Positions 35,292 through 45,538 of a stretch of 64,000 nt of DNA are shown here, piece after piece. The first letter of the stretch is position 1, and each line of letters starts with the position of its first letter. The stretch covers positions 36,209,918-36,273,917 of the forward strand of contig CM026426.1 of assembly GCA_014871385.1 (NCBI GenBank). The letters run 5' to 3'. The stretch is from Ceratodon purpureus (lineage: Eukaryota > Streptophyta > Bryopsida > Pseudoditrichales > Ditrichaceae). Below the pieces are notes generated by a model. It was given only the letters and a program-made list of their open reading frames with translations, was not told the origin of the DNA and searched no databases. The position numbers and the translations under genes were made by a program.

Positions 35292-36301
35292 TTTAATTTA
35301 TTATTAAAGAATTAGTTAATGGGATTTTATGCTTGCATAAGCATCTAGAGCATTTGTCGATATCATATATTAATACTACATCTATAGTTATGATCATTGA
35401 TTTAAGACATTGCGTTTGAATCCATGAATTATGAATTTTGTTTTTTAAAATTATATGAATGAACCAAATATTCCACTTCCTTATTAGAATGTAATAAAAT
35501 TGTAAGAATATTAGTCAAGGTAGAACGTTAATGAATTGATTAAGATTTATTGAATTTCCATGCCAATCAAACAAGGCATACCATGGTTTAAATATTTGCT
35601 TCTCATGAATAAATATAAAAAATTCAATCTTCTAAAAAATGTAAATAATTTGCCATAATAAATGAATTGAATTCTATAATTTAATACTATTATTTTTAAC
35701 AATGTACTTCGTATATATACTTGAATATACTTGTATATCATTTTAAGATTTGTATATACTTGAATATAGTTTATTATTCTCGTACTATTCTTAATTGAAT
35801 ATAAAATTGTAAATGAATATATTAGTACCTTAGTATACTATAATATATTATTATACTATACATGTTTTGATACTAACATGTATTTTAAGAATATAATGAT
35901 AAGATATAGAATTCCAGAAACGAAAAAACAAGTCTACACCATTCACGGCGTAATGAACACATTATGAAATAAATAAAGACATAAATAAACATACATGAAT
36001 ATACATACATCATAATTATATCTGACTAAATATTTAGAATAAAGAAATAATTCTAGATTTAAAAATATACCTACCTAGGTCTATCAAGAACTATTCATGA
36101 ACTCACATATAATGATTTGATTTCATACATCATATATAATAATGAAATTGAGCAAAAATACATACTCTAGTATATGGAGATATGAAAATTTGCACCGATG
36201 TACTTCCCTGTATGAACCTTACTCACGAAATTCAAATAGGTTCAAACAATTTTTGATTTAATTTTATTCCATATACGAGATATTTAATGTCCCTAGAAAT
36301 G

Positions 36302-36392
36302 CCTTAACCCTGTACTCTAAACCCTTCACCCTGGACCTAAGACCCTAAACCCTTAACCCTTAACCCTCTACCCTAAACCCTGAACCCTGATA
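36302..36392. repeat. Degenerate telomere-like repeats (CCCTAAA strand)
   Basis: A run of CCCTAAACCCTTAACCCTTA-type units with variants (CCCTGTACTCTAAA, CCCTGAA). It resembles plant telomeric (TTTAGGG)n. A comparable block in the opposite orientation sits in the inner element at 50105. Confidence 0.8.
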
Positions 36393-36977
36393 GAAGATGA
36401 TAAGTTCGGGGCCAAAAGTCAACATTCTATCTGGCGCTATGACGTGTCCAACCCATCCCATTTGATACAATTAATGCACCAAATCTGCACCTATCTAAAG
36501 GGCCGAGAAGTATAGAAAGTTGTATTTCCCGCGCTTGCTCACACCCCCAAATGTGGAGGGACGAATGGTCATGCCTGATTCCCGCCTATTTTCAAAACTC
36601 AAGCGGCATGAAAACGGTCACACGTAAGGGAATGTCCTCTACAATTGTCCCCGATCGAAGTCTTTTCTCTACTCACTTGCTTCTCTCGCGTGCAGGAGCT
36701 CTCGGGGCTCTCTTGGAGGTTGTTGTTTTCTGGGCGGAAGCTGTATTGTGTCGTTTCTCTTGTACGTCTTCTCTTTAGTTTTCTCCGATCATCAGCACAC
36801 ATCATTGATTTTTGGTTGTTCTATGCTTGCGATTGTTTCAATTCTTGGTGTATTAGCAGTGTCTCTCTTTACTACTAGGAAACGTTTGAGAGCGGAAACC
36901 GTCAGCGTACTCTGAGTCTGCGACTCTGAATTCCGACCATGTGAGCACCTATTAAAGCGCCGACTTTTGCGAATTGC

Positions 36978-37049
36978 AGTTTAGCTCGACTCGAGCTAAA
37001 CTGCACTGCCCATAGTTCAGGCACAGTTTAGCTCGAGTCGAGCTAAACT
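36978..37049. repeat. Two palindromes upstream of the outer transposase gene
   Basis: Perfect copies with arms CAGTTTAGCTCGA and TCGAGCTAAACTG start at 36978 and about 37023. They lie about 100 bp before the ATG at 37143, upstream of an acceptor-like TTGCATTCCAG, so probably in a leader intron. Confidence 0.9.
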
Positions 37050-37142
37050 GCGCTTGGGTTAAGATCTCTAACTTGCAGATGAATTATCTTCAAGGAGTAT
37101 AATATGTTCTCATAAAATTGGATCTGTTGCATTCCAGGTACA

Positions 37143-39977
37143 ATGGATTACTCCTCAGATGACGAGGTACCGGTTGAAGCGCCCTTAAACCCAGACCTTC
37201 CGGACTTTGTGGTTGTACCCTCAAGATTGTGGCAAAACAAGACTGTAATAATTTACAGTGACGACAATATCCCGTTAGCAGAGGGTTTGATCCGGAACCC
37301 ACGGTTCAGCTTGGTATCTGACACGGTTGGGCCCCTTGGTGATTCCGTTGTCGTCGTCCAGGTATCACGTTCGTTAGTCGAAGAGGAGTCAAAGGATGAT
37401 TGGAGGTACTCCTTCAAAACGTGGCCTATCAGCCACGTCTATCTGGATGGAGTTAGCCTAGAGCACCATAGTCAACGTGATGTATATAACCGTTGGGCTG
37501 CGGAGCTTAACCAATCCCTGGGAGATCGTACCCGATCGTATGATAACTCCTCTAGGAATACCCCCCCACCTATATCACGTCACGCTGAGTTTCCGATGAC
37601 CTAGCCCTCGATCAACTCTGTAGCGGCAAACACGTGTTGCGCTCAGCTGTGCGTCCAACACTATCCCAGAGATAAAATCTCTACTCTACGGTCGCGTATG
37701 TACGACAAGACCATAGTGCAGTTCCGTAACCACATAAAACTCGACGTGCATAGACAGATTCACAAGAATTCAGTGGGGAGGAGTGTGGTGACTCTGGAGG
37801 GCATAGATGTTTGCCCCTTTGCCTGGATGAAGATTATGGGAGTGAGCTCCAGTACATTTCATAGAAATGCCAAGTATGCTGCTGCTGGTTTCGAAGCTCA
37901 ATTTCACGGTAATACTGGTTTACGTAAACCTAGAAATCACACAGTGGTAGCAACTGCCGTCCTAGAGGCCATCCTTGACAGGCATGCCGACCACATGCCC
38001 CACAAGAGTCGTGTTCTGCCTTCAAGGGAGACAGTTGTTGCTAAAGTTCTGCCTTCCAGTTTCAAATGGAAGGAACAGATCCCGATCCTCGATGAACATC
38101 TAGCGGACTATGGATTGCCTCCTATGTCCGCTTCTAACTTGAGCAAGATCAAGAGGCTTAGCTATCCAGAATATTACGCCAAACAGGCAAGAGACAACTT
38201 CGCTCGTTGCTCAAAATGTGATGAGTTCCAGTCCCAGAAGAAGTTGACGTCAACAGGCTCTCAGGCATGCCTGTTATGGTCGAAGAAAATGAGGCTGCAC
38301 AATGACTCTGCAATGGCGCATAGGGACTTGTACTACCTAAATCGATTCAGGTCGAAGGCTACTCCTCATGAAGTTCTTACAATTATGCATGACAAGATGG
38401 ACCACTCCAAGACAACATCGCCGGCCTTATCCCACAAGGTCAAACACTTAGACGGTCTCATGAAGCTTCCTCTCGCTGTCACGGGAATGCTTGCTCATGG
38501 GCATGTGGACCAACGTTACGCCCATTATGGCCTTGACATTTACTCACACGACGCTAATTACACGGTCAGATCGTTTGCGAAGCTCCTTCGGGATCTTAAA
38601 TCACCCCCAAAATCCACCTCCAGGGAACTCTTTCAAGAAAATCCGTCTCACCCATTGTATGCCGCGCTTTTGCATGGTTCAAAGATGTGTTTGGATCCTC
38701 TTGGCCCTCCTCGTGAGGTTCCTGTTGCTGCTAAACCCTTGCATCCTATTCTTAACGTCCAAATGGATAATGCTGTCAGCGATAACAAGAATAGATTTGT
38801 ATTTTCATTCTGGTCCTTATTAGTCGCGAAGCGGGTGTTTCGTGAAGTGTACGTGAACTTCATGTTGGTTGGCCATACTCATGACGATATTAATGCCCTT
38901 TTCGGGCGATGGAGCATGGCTTTGCGGAGGGAGGACTTCCCCATAGTACCTCTCCTCATGAAGTCCTTCATGAAAAATGAAGCTTGACCAACAATTCCTC
39001 ATCTCATTTAAGAGGTCCCAGATTTCAAGAAATCCATCGCGGAGTGGATGCTTGATGGCGACGATACGTTAATGGGTCACACTAAAGCTCATCAGTTCAA
39101 ATTCTATGTAGATTCTTCAGGATGCCCAGTCATGAAGTATAAAATCTTCTGTCACGACGACGACTGGTTGCCAAAAGGAGATGGTTGTGGCATCAAGTTG
39201 TGGAAGGAGGATTCAGAAGGTCGATCTTTATGGCCCCGTGGTGTTCCTAGTGCCGTGGCGGCTTGCGAGATGCGGCACCTGCCTGATGTGATTAAGGGCT
39301 TGTCGGGTTTTGTGGATCATTGGGAGAGGCTATCTTCTGATTCAGTCCAGTCCAGAAGAATCTATGAGCCACTCTCATACTATTGGAACAATGTTAAAGA
39401 GGCTATTTCCATCCCCTTTGATGCAGTCCCCACCTTGGAGCATGGTTTTTGGCCATCCACTCGGCTTGCTCACTCCGTCGAAGACGAGTTTCAGGAAGAT
39501 GGAACTTTGCGCGAGGAGTTCGCAGAGGATGATCACATTGTTGGTCACAAACGAGATCGCCCAAGACCGTCATTCCGTGTTGCGCGAGACCTTTTTGCAG
39601 GGTACTTCTTAGCGTTACGACCCGACGATGAAGACGATCGTCCTTTCTGGCTTGCGAGGGCCTTGACTGACCCTAATTCGAACCCTGACCTCCCGAACAC
39701 GATCCAAGTAGAGTTCTACCGTCAAATTTCCCGAGATGAAAATGTTTTGAAATTCTATACCGGCTGGGATGTAGATGGGAGACTTCGTTGGACAGTTGAG
39801 AAGGATGTACCCGAGTCGTGGCAGAGTACTGATGCAGTCATAACAGCTTGGAAATCAAAAGTTAAATATGTCAACGAGCGGGGGCTTGGCAAGGATCCAA
39901 CGCTGAAGATTCCACTCAAACAATTGGACATTATAAAGGCCTCCTTGGAGAGATTTGTTTCTCCGGATTCTGAATAA
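37143..39977 (+). pseudogene. DUF7869-type transposase-like protein, outer element
   Basis: One continuous frame of 945 codons with no frameshift but three nonsense codons: TAG 37602, TGA 38985 and TAA 39009. The protein begins acidic (MDYSSDDEVPV). A helix-turn-helix-like part near codons 215-275 has VTLEGIDVCPFAWMKIMGVS. A CSKC zinc pair follows (about 356-359). The RNase-H-like core carries MHDKMDHSKT (about 415-424), GHVDQRYAHYG, NVQMDNAVSDNKNRFVF (about 538-554) and VGHTHDDINALF (about 576-587); these Asp residues are the likely metal-binding set. The C-terminus (AGYFLALRPDDEDDRPFWLA) looks like a small beta-barrel reader domain. It is divergently oriented to the ParB-like module and is the presumed mobiliser. 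Confidence 0.75.
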
Positions 39978-40029
39978 ATATGTAGCTTTCAAGTTGGTAG
40001 TCTTGAAGTTCTGAATTTAGTCAGATTAC

Positions 40030-40060
40030 TTATATGCCACATTTAAGTAAATCCGGACTT
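40030..40060 (+). repeat. Left TIR of inner element with TTAT duplication
   Basis: TTAT at 40030-40033 followed by the 27-bp TIR, the exact reverse complement of 61940-61966. A second GGACC motif follows at 40073-40077. Confidence 0.92.
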
Positions 40061-40256
40061 AAAGGTAAAAACCGGACCTTGGGTACACTTTTTGCATGAT
40101 TATAAGACCGTGGGATCACACCATGATGTCGTGGGCAGTATCGCAAAAATGCACTATATACTGGTTTTCAGCCAAAGTTCAGACAATGTTGCACAAATTG
40201 AGCTTAATATATATTTATTGAAGGGTATGTTTGTTTATAGACGGTGCAGTGGGATC

Positions 40257-40899
40257 CTACGATCCACCATCACTACGTAGCACTCTTTCAATGTGCCACC
40301 TCTCAATCAGTCTACGCTTAAACTTTCCATCCTTCTGATTTCTACGCAGGTACTCCTTTATCGAGGCGGAATACTTTAGCGGCAGAATGAACGGAAGCAA
40401 CGCTGTTGCTGCGTCAGGAATTACGTTTGCTGCATTGGGTAACGTCATTTCACCACTCCACGGAGTTGGAAAGTAGCACGCCAGGTCTCCATTGAAAACA
40501 TGCCTCATTGGCTGGTCATCAACCATCAGAATTTTGTCTGGACGACAGAAGTGCTTCGTCTTCTCGTCCATTACGAGTCTGGATAGCTCCTTGTCACAAA
40601 AAGGATACAAATGCGGCCTGAATCACTTGTTTCGTCCATAATAGAAGAGCAACCTCAATCTAATCTCATCGGGTAGGAGATATCGAATAACCTTACTTAG
40701 TCTTGCACGGGCCATGGAGGACCATATTCCAACTTCGAAGTTGTTGAGAAGTATCCTGAAGAATTCCAGAAGACCGGGACGAGCCATAATGTGTCTCGGA
40801 TTGAAGCGACGGGGGGTGCACTTGATATATTGCTCAAAACAAAGCAATCCCTTAACAAATAGCACTATAACCTTCCTCGAAACGTCTTGTCGCTGTGAA
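40257..40899 (-). pseudogene. HAD/FCP1-like domain gene 2, inner element
   Basis: The frame from an acceptor TTCACAG (about 40900) runs to a stop at 40257, broken once by TGA at 40623. HAD landmarks: RKVIVLFVKGLLC, where the motif I Asp is lost; VGIWSSM as motif II; DKILMVDDQP as motif IV. The 3' part ends YLRRNQKDGKFKRRLIERWH. The palindrome at 40936 lies in the preceding intron. With motif I lost the protein would not be a phosphatase. It is the last gene of the leftward module, next to the left TIR. Confidence 0.5.
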
Positions 40900-41545
40900 C
40901 ATGAAGCACCGCCAGATATTATAACCAACATAATGGATCGTAGGATCCTACGATTCCGAAATAAAAACAATGATCGCAAAAGCATGGAAACCATAATCGG
41001 ACGCGCTATTTTGTCCATGGGCATCGCTAGATCCTACGATGTGGAAAATTAGATTTATCCATATCCGGAAGGTCCCTAATTCACGTCTAGACCATAGCTC
41101 CTATACATCACTCCCTGACCGCACAGCTACTGTAAAAGTGGGAGTTACAACACAGCCCTCCTCAATGTGCGTGGTCTAATACTACAATCATATTACAATT
41201 TGCACTCTCCTCGTAGTGAACAAAATACTGTTCACACAACTTGTGGATAGAATGTTGTTACACCTGGATTCAAAAAGTTGAGGTATATCCTAGAAGTTTA
41301 TGTAGATAAGAAATTTTACAAAGTGTGCAACTCAATACAAATATTGAAGTAGCTAGTGAATCACTCATAGTTAAGTGCTTCAAAAACTGAAACCCACCTT
41401 GTTCACCGGTATTTACCCTTCACTACGAGAACTATATCCTCATTACTATGTGCGTCCTTGAAAGGAATGAAACAAAACTTTACAAAGTATACACGACGCG
41501 CCTAACACTAAATTTGTGGGGTGATTATCCAAGATGATGACTGTC

Positions 41546-42180
41546 CTATTTACATCCATCCCGAATTTCCTTAGCCAGTTTACCAGTGAAGTCCTTCCTA
41601 CAGTCCTTGAATCCGGGCTCAGGGTAATTGTTATGGACATATTTCTGAAGAGTCTGGCCAGATTTGAACATACTTTCGAGCCAAGGATGTAGAGTGGACA
41701 TGAGGAACTTGTTCCAAGGCAACCCCGTCCACGAAATGGGAAAGATTGCATCATGGTAATCGTTGAGAAGATTCTTGTACCTGGTGTCGTCAATGAGCAA
41801 TGTTCGGCTTAGGTCAACATGCTCAAGCTTATCCTGGACAACCTTAAGGTCCTTAAGCATGATTTGCTTGTCTGGGTTTTCCTCGTTTCGGTAACTGGAC
41901 TTGGTAGCTTCGGTCTGCGTTAGCACCGTTAGGAGCTCTGGCTTAAGTTTTGACCCTTCTAAAACCTTCGCTAGAATCCTATTCACATTCTTTTTGATCA
42001 TACAACTCCATACCACGACATTAGCCTTCTCTGCTAACAGCTCCATGAACTTTCCCGCGTCAGGCCTAATTTTGGTTTCTTGACTCTTACTGCCGCCTCG
42101 CAATATAAGGAAACCATTCAAGTCCACCACAATAGTGTACCGAGGTTGCCTTACCTTCTTGACATTAGTCCCGGTTGACT
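41546..42180 (-). CDS. HAD/FCP1-like domain protein 1, inner element
   Basis: Open from about 42180 to the stop at 41546. Motif I is YTIVVDLNGFLIL, again D-x-N instead of D-x-D. Then come VVVWSCM as motif II and RTLLIDDTRYKNLL as motif IV. It has the length and order of an FCP1-homology domain, ending YPEPGFKDCRKDFTGKLAKE. An in-frame Met is at 42130, but KKVRQPRYTI upstream suggests the exon starts earlier, near 42190. It is intact over the whole domain, unlike its neighbours. The shared D-x-N in both elements suggests that loss of catalysis is ancestral. Confidence 0.6.
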
Positions 42181-42418
42181 TTGCGGGGTTAGTTTGTTTG
42201 CCTGCAAAAGAGAGCCAAATCGTTAATAAGAATCATCCTTGCAGAACTCACGTCATGTAAAATCAAATAGTGTGGCGAGAATTACCTTCTCTAGACGATG
42301 CACATCCTTTTTCATTGGTACAATTGGTACATTTTTCTTGCTTTGCGTAGACGTCGAAGACTTTAACCCTTGAGATCAAAAGAAGACATTTCTGTTAGAA
42401 CACTGAGACGAGCGTATG

Positions 42419-42586
42419 GATCGTAGGATCCTACGATCCTGAAAGAGGATGTCACATTTCGACAATCCAAAAAAGAGATCGTAGGATCCTACGATCCTGA
42501 AAGAGGAGGTCACGTTTTGACTAACCAAAAAAGAGATCGTAGGATCCTACGATCCTTTTGAGAGATCGTAGGATCCTACGATGTGC
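42419..42586. repeat. Four inner-family palindromes
   Basis: GATCGTAGGATCCTACGATC copies start at about 42421, 42478, 42536 and 42566 (the first intervals about 57 bp). They lie in noncoding DNA between the HAD gene and the next exon. Confidence 0.95.
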
Positions 42587-42670
42587 AAGGAGATGATATA
42601 AGGATGAAATTTTTCCTTCTGGATCGTAAGAGTCCATAGAAAATGCCTGAAAAGGATTACTCTGATTCTG

Positions 42671-43102
42671 CTAAGAAAAGTGGTGGGAAATATCTTCTGT
42701 GGGAGCTCTCTTATTTGCAGGCGGCACATCACGGGAGCCAGACTCCAACCGGTAAATTTCCTGGGAAACTGTGAAGGGGTCCGATCCAGGAGGGCTGAAA
42801 GGCGGCAACCCCGCTTTGTGGGCTTCTGCAAAGACACCAGTAATTACCTCTTTGTCCTTTGCTAAGTCGCTAGGCACAGATGGAAGAGCGTATGGATCCG
42901 GATCGTCCTGCATCCCGGCCAGCGTATCCGCGACATTTTGCTCCTGCAAATCACCCTCGGACCCTTGGGCCTGAATTCCAGACGTAAATAAGTCGGTATC
43001 GATATGCATTGGAGACGGTTCAGCCCATGGATAATGAACTGGCGAAGAAGATGTAATGCCAAAGGGAGGTGTAGACACAACAGCGTCTACCGCTGACTGC
43101 AT
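42671..43102 (-). CDS. Proline/aspartate-rich tail exon
   Basis: 143 residues starting MQSAVDAVVSTPPFGITSSS, containing DDPDPYALPSVPSD and ending RAPTEDISHHFS. It is low-complexity and probably disordered. A preceding coil-like stretch (VHKKVFMAILALLDKMLKC, about 43190-43090) lies in a neighbouring frame. Together they occupy the place of the coiled-coil/tail exon of the outer element (26751-27688). Exon borders are uncertain. Confidence 0.35.
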   Translation of the reverse strand: MQSAVDAVVSTPPFGITSSSPVHYPWAEPSPMHIDTDLFTSGIQAQGSEGDLQEQNVADTLAGMQDDPDPYALPSVPSDLAKDKEVITGVFAEAHKAGLPPFSPPGSDPFTVSQEIYRLESGSRDVPPANKRAPTEDISHHFS

Positions 43103-43468
43103 TTCAGCATCTTGTCCAGGAGGGCCAGAATTGCCATGAAAACTTTTTTGTGCACTTGAACTAGTACCCCACTAGTATTTCTCTTAAGCTGGACTAGTGG
43201 AAGTGTAAATTCCGCGTTCATTTTAGGAAAGTGTCTTCGGAGGGAGGGACTCCGGCGAAAAAGCGGATCTCGTAAAGCATCCACCTCGAGATGGCGGGTT
43301 GTTGGGAGGGTTAACCTGCAAAGCGATCAGTAATGGAAATAAATACACGAAATGTTGAACAGTGACACATTGCATGGTTCGTTCCACAATAGTGACATTG
43401 ATCTAGTTAGTTCTGTACCATGTGTCAAACACCACAACTGATTACTAGTACAGAAGTCGGGAACTGCA

Positions 43469-43900
43469 TCATACTTGGTAAAGATTTTCATAAATCTCTT
43501 CATCAACATCGTCGGTCCGACGTCCGCCGAGACTGTGTGAGCCATACTCATATTCAGAAGATCCTTCCATGTTCAGTCTCTTGCGAGCACCTCCTCCACG
43601 GACGTGCAAACCCTCCTCTTCTTCCCGCCGTTCATCATGCTCATCCTCTTCTTCCTCTTCTACCTCCTCTCGCTCTTCTTCCTCCTCATCGTTGGAAAGC
43701 TCAATCGGACGTTTCTGCCGGGAAGTGGCACCCCTCTTCGATTTCTCCCTCATTGTCAGAGCCTCCATAGCAGGTACAGTTATGGCGAGCGTTTTCGCAC
43801 TTTCGAGAATATCACTCGCCGTTTTCGTCGCTTTCTCCACTTCATTCTCGTTGAACACGATTTCGAGGACTTGCGCGCCTCTTGTCTGTAACAACAGAAA
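43469..43900 (-). CDS. Acidic exon of the leftward module, inner element
   Basis: After the acceptor TTGTTACAG (about 43899) the frame reads TRGAQVLEIVFNENEVEKAT, then a basic patch (REKSKRGATSRQKRPIELS). A long Glu-rich run follows (about 43705-43620), then GGRRTDDVDEEIYENLYQV. It is equivalent to the start of the outer exon at 27688. The Glu run may form a single helix. Function unknown. Confidence 0.45.
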   Translation of the reverse strand, partial: FLLLQTRGAQVLEIVFNENEVEKATKTASDILESAKTLAITVPAMEALTMREKSKRGATSRQKRPIELSNDEEEEEREEVEEEEEDEHDERREEEEGLHVRGGGARKRLNMEGSSEYEYGSHSLGGRRTDDVDEEIYENLYQV

Positions 43901-43996
43901 GTAAGGTGGAAGAGTGAATACGAGAAGCCCGTAGGTGATAAAATTACGACAATAAATGGAATAAGACATTGAAAGCAGAAAGGATTTAGGGAACGA

Positions 43997-44300
43997 GATC
44001 GTAGGATCCTACGATCCTCATACTGCTCAATGTGAAACGGCACTGAACTTGGAGATCGTAGGATCCTACGATCTCCCAATGCATGAACATTGAAGGGCGG
44101 AACTCATTCAAAGATCGTAGGATCCTACGATCATTCGAACGCTAACTTCATTTTCTAATTTGCTTTAATCACTGAATGTAGTTATCGTCGTGGGATCCTA
44201 CGATCCCAACTAGGTAGGGATGATGTAACTATAATAAAAAGAGGAGAATATGACAAGCAGAACGGGTTGCAGGGGATGAGATCGTAGGATCCTACGATCC
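43997..44300. repeat. Five inner-family palindromes
   Basis: Copies start at about 43998, 44053, 44113, 44187 (variant with CGTGGGATCC) and 44280. They fill the intron between the acidic exon and the exon at 44303-44590. Confidence 0.95.
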
Positions 44301-44302
44301 TC

Positions 44303-44590
44303 TTACCAGGCCAATCGAAGTGATCGAAGGGCCGCCTCCAATGTTGACCAGAATGTTGTTAGGTGCTCCCAGGGTGCCAAGAATGTGTGTAACTGCATCG
44401 ATGTTGAAGTTAGCATAACCATCTTGTGCCCATTGTGTCGGGGGATCCTTGAAATCAGCTGCAGATACAACCTGGTAGAAGGGCATGTCTCTACCGTAAG
44501 CTGCTTGGAAGCAAATAGAATCAGGCGTCCTCTGATCGAAGTCGTTTCCATCAACAAAATTGAAGTACAGGGGGAGTGTAGGTTCAGGGG
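44303..44590 (-). CDS. Middle exon remnant of the leftward gene, inner element
   Basis: The frame reads LYFNFVDGNDFDQRTPDSIC, then MPFYQVVSAADFKDPPTQWA and NILVNIGGGPSITSIGL, ending at a GTAAGA donor. No family recognised; the glycine-rich strand-like end could be part of a nucleotide-binding fold, but that is speculative. A similar start (TLYYNFVNDSEML) lies at about 45523-45485, on the other side of the inserted MITE. The exon may therefore be duplicated or split. Confidence 0.4.
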   Translation of the reverse strand, partial: PLNLHSPCTSILLMETTSIRGRLILFASKQLTVETCPSTRLYLQLISRIPRHNGHKMVMLTSTSMQLHTFLAPWEHLTTFWSTLEAALRSLRLAW

Positions 44591-44735
44591 TCGTCGGAGT
44601 GATAATCTCTCACAGAGCCCGGAATCTAAGAGTGGAGCTCTGCACGAGATCGTAGGATCCTACGATCCTCGGAATGCTTGTTGGAAACAAACACCGCTGA
44701 ACTCAGAGATCGTAGAATCTTACGATCGGGAAGAA

Positions 44736-45472
44736 GGGGGAGAGCACAATAAAGTGTACCACAAAGTGCAACATGTGATCACTAGGAAGTGAATATGAAG
44801 TGTGCTGTTTTTTATTGCTCAAAGCTGCTTTTGAGCATTTTGGTGTAGTTTTTGAGCATTTTTGTCACTTTTTAGGGTGTCACAAGGTATCTTGCAGGCA
44901 TCTCCATGAAAAGAACATCTTCAATTGAAACTTAATTTGACCGCTAGTTCTAAATCATGAAAATGAACTTTTCCAAAGTCTTAATTTCTTCATTTGGGGC
45001 CCTCTATTGTCTTTAGAGGATGTTTTTTCCAATTTAAAAAACAATGTTCGGTGAAAAAAACCTCACAAAAAGTTTCGTCGAAAACAGCTCCTCAAAAACG
45101 TCCCAACGAAACTTTTCGGCTATACAAACTTCAAAAGGAATTGCTTAGACCCATTTTTGAAACCGCAATTCACAATCAGAGGGTACGGCGCAGTCAAAAG
45201 TGATTTCTAACATTTGTGCACTCTTTTTTGTCCACTTCTTCAAATGATAGCATTCACTTTGGATCACTTGCCGTGACTCGTAAGGCTTTGTAAAAGGCAC
45301 ACATCGGTTCCAAAATTTCGTAGACTCAAGATGACCAAGTCTATTTTCTATACCCGAAGCCCCTTCCAACATATCATCAAATTATATGTCACTTTTCTTA
45401 GTGTTTACAACAATGGCTGAAATTGGCAATGAGCTAAGCACTTTTGTGGTACACTTTATTGTGCTTCCCCCC
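44736..45472. mobile_element. 737-bp MITE-like element inside the inner element
   Basis: Ends are inverted copies of GGGGG(G)AAGCACAATAAAG continuing TGTACCACAAAAGTGC, about 35 bp with small indels. AGAA occurs directly outside both ends (44732-44735 and 45473-45476), consistent with a 4-bp duplication. No gene inside. It separates the ParB-like exon from the exon at 44303-44590. Confidence 0.75.
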
Positions 45473-45538
45473 AGAACGTAGAGGATACATTTAACATCTC
45501 GGAATCATTAACAAAATTGTAATACAATGTTGGCATAC

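Larger units (their letters stand above)
33706..35907. repeat. ~2.2-kb AT-rich unit with ~490-bp long inverted repeats
   Basis: Arms 33706-34192 and 35408-35907 are near-identical reverse complements; a 64-aa frame is found identically in each, which only reflects the repeat. The 1.2-kb interior carries a fragment of the accessory 'CWR' family gene and a terminus like that of the inner element. It could be a foldback-type element or an inversion-duplication. Weaker similarity to the right arm reappears at 33050-33120. Confidence 0.8.

Noticed and set aside
33871..35741. Two identical 64-aa proteins
   Set aside because: They are the same AT-rich sequence in the two arms of a long inverted repeat.
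44303..44590. DNA methyltransferase motif (NIGGGPS)
   Set aside because: Only one glycine-rich strand is seen; catalytic motifs are lacking.
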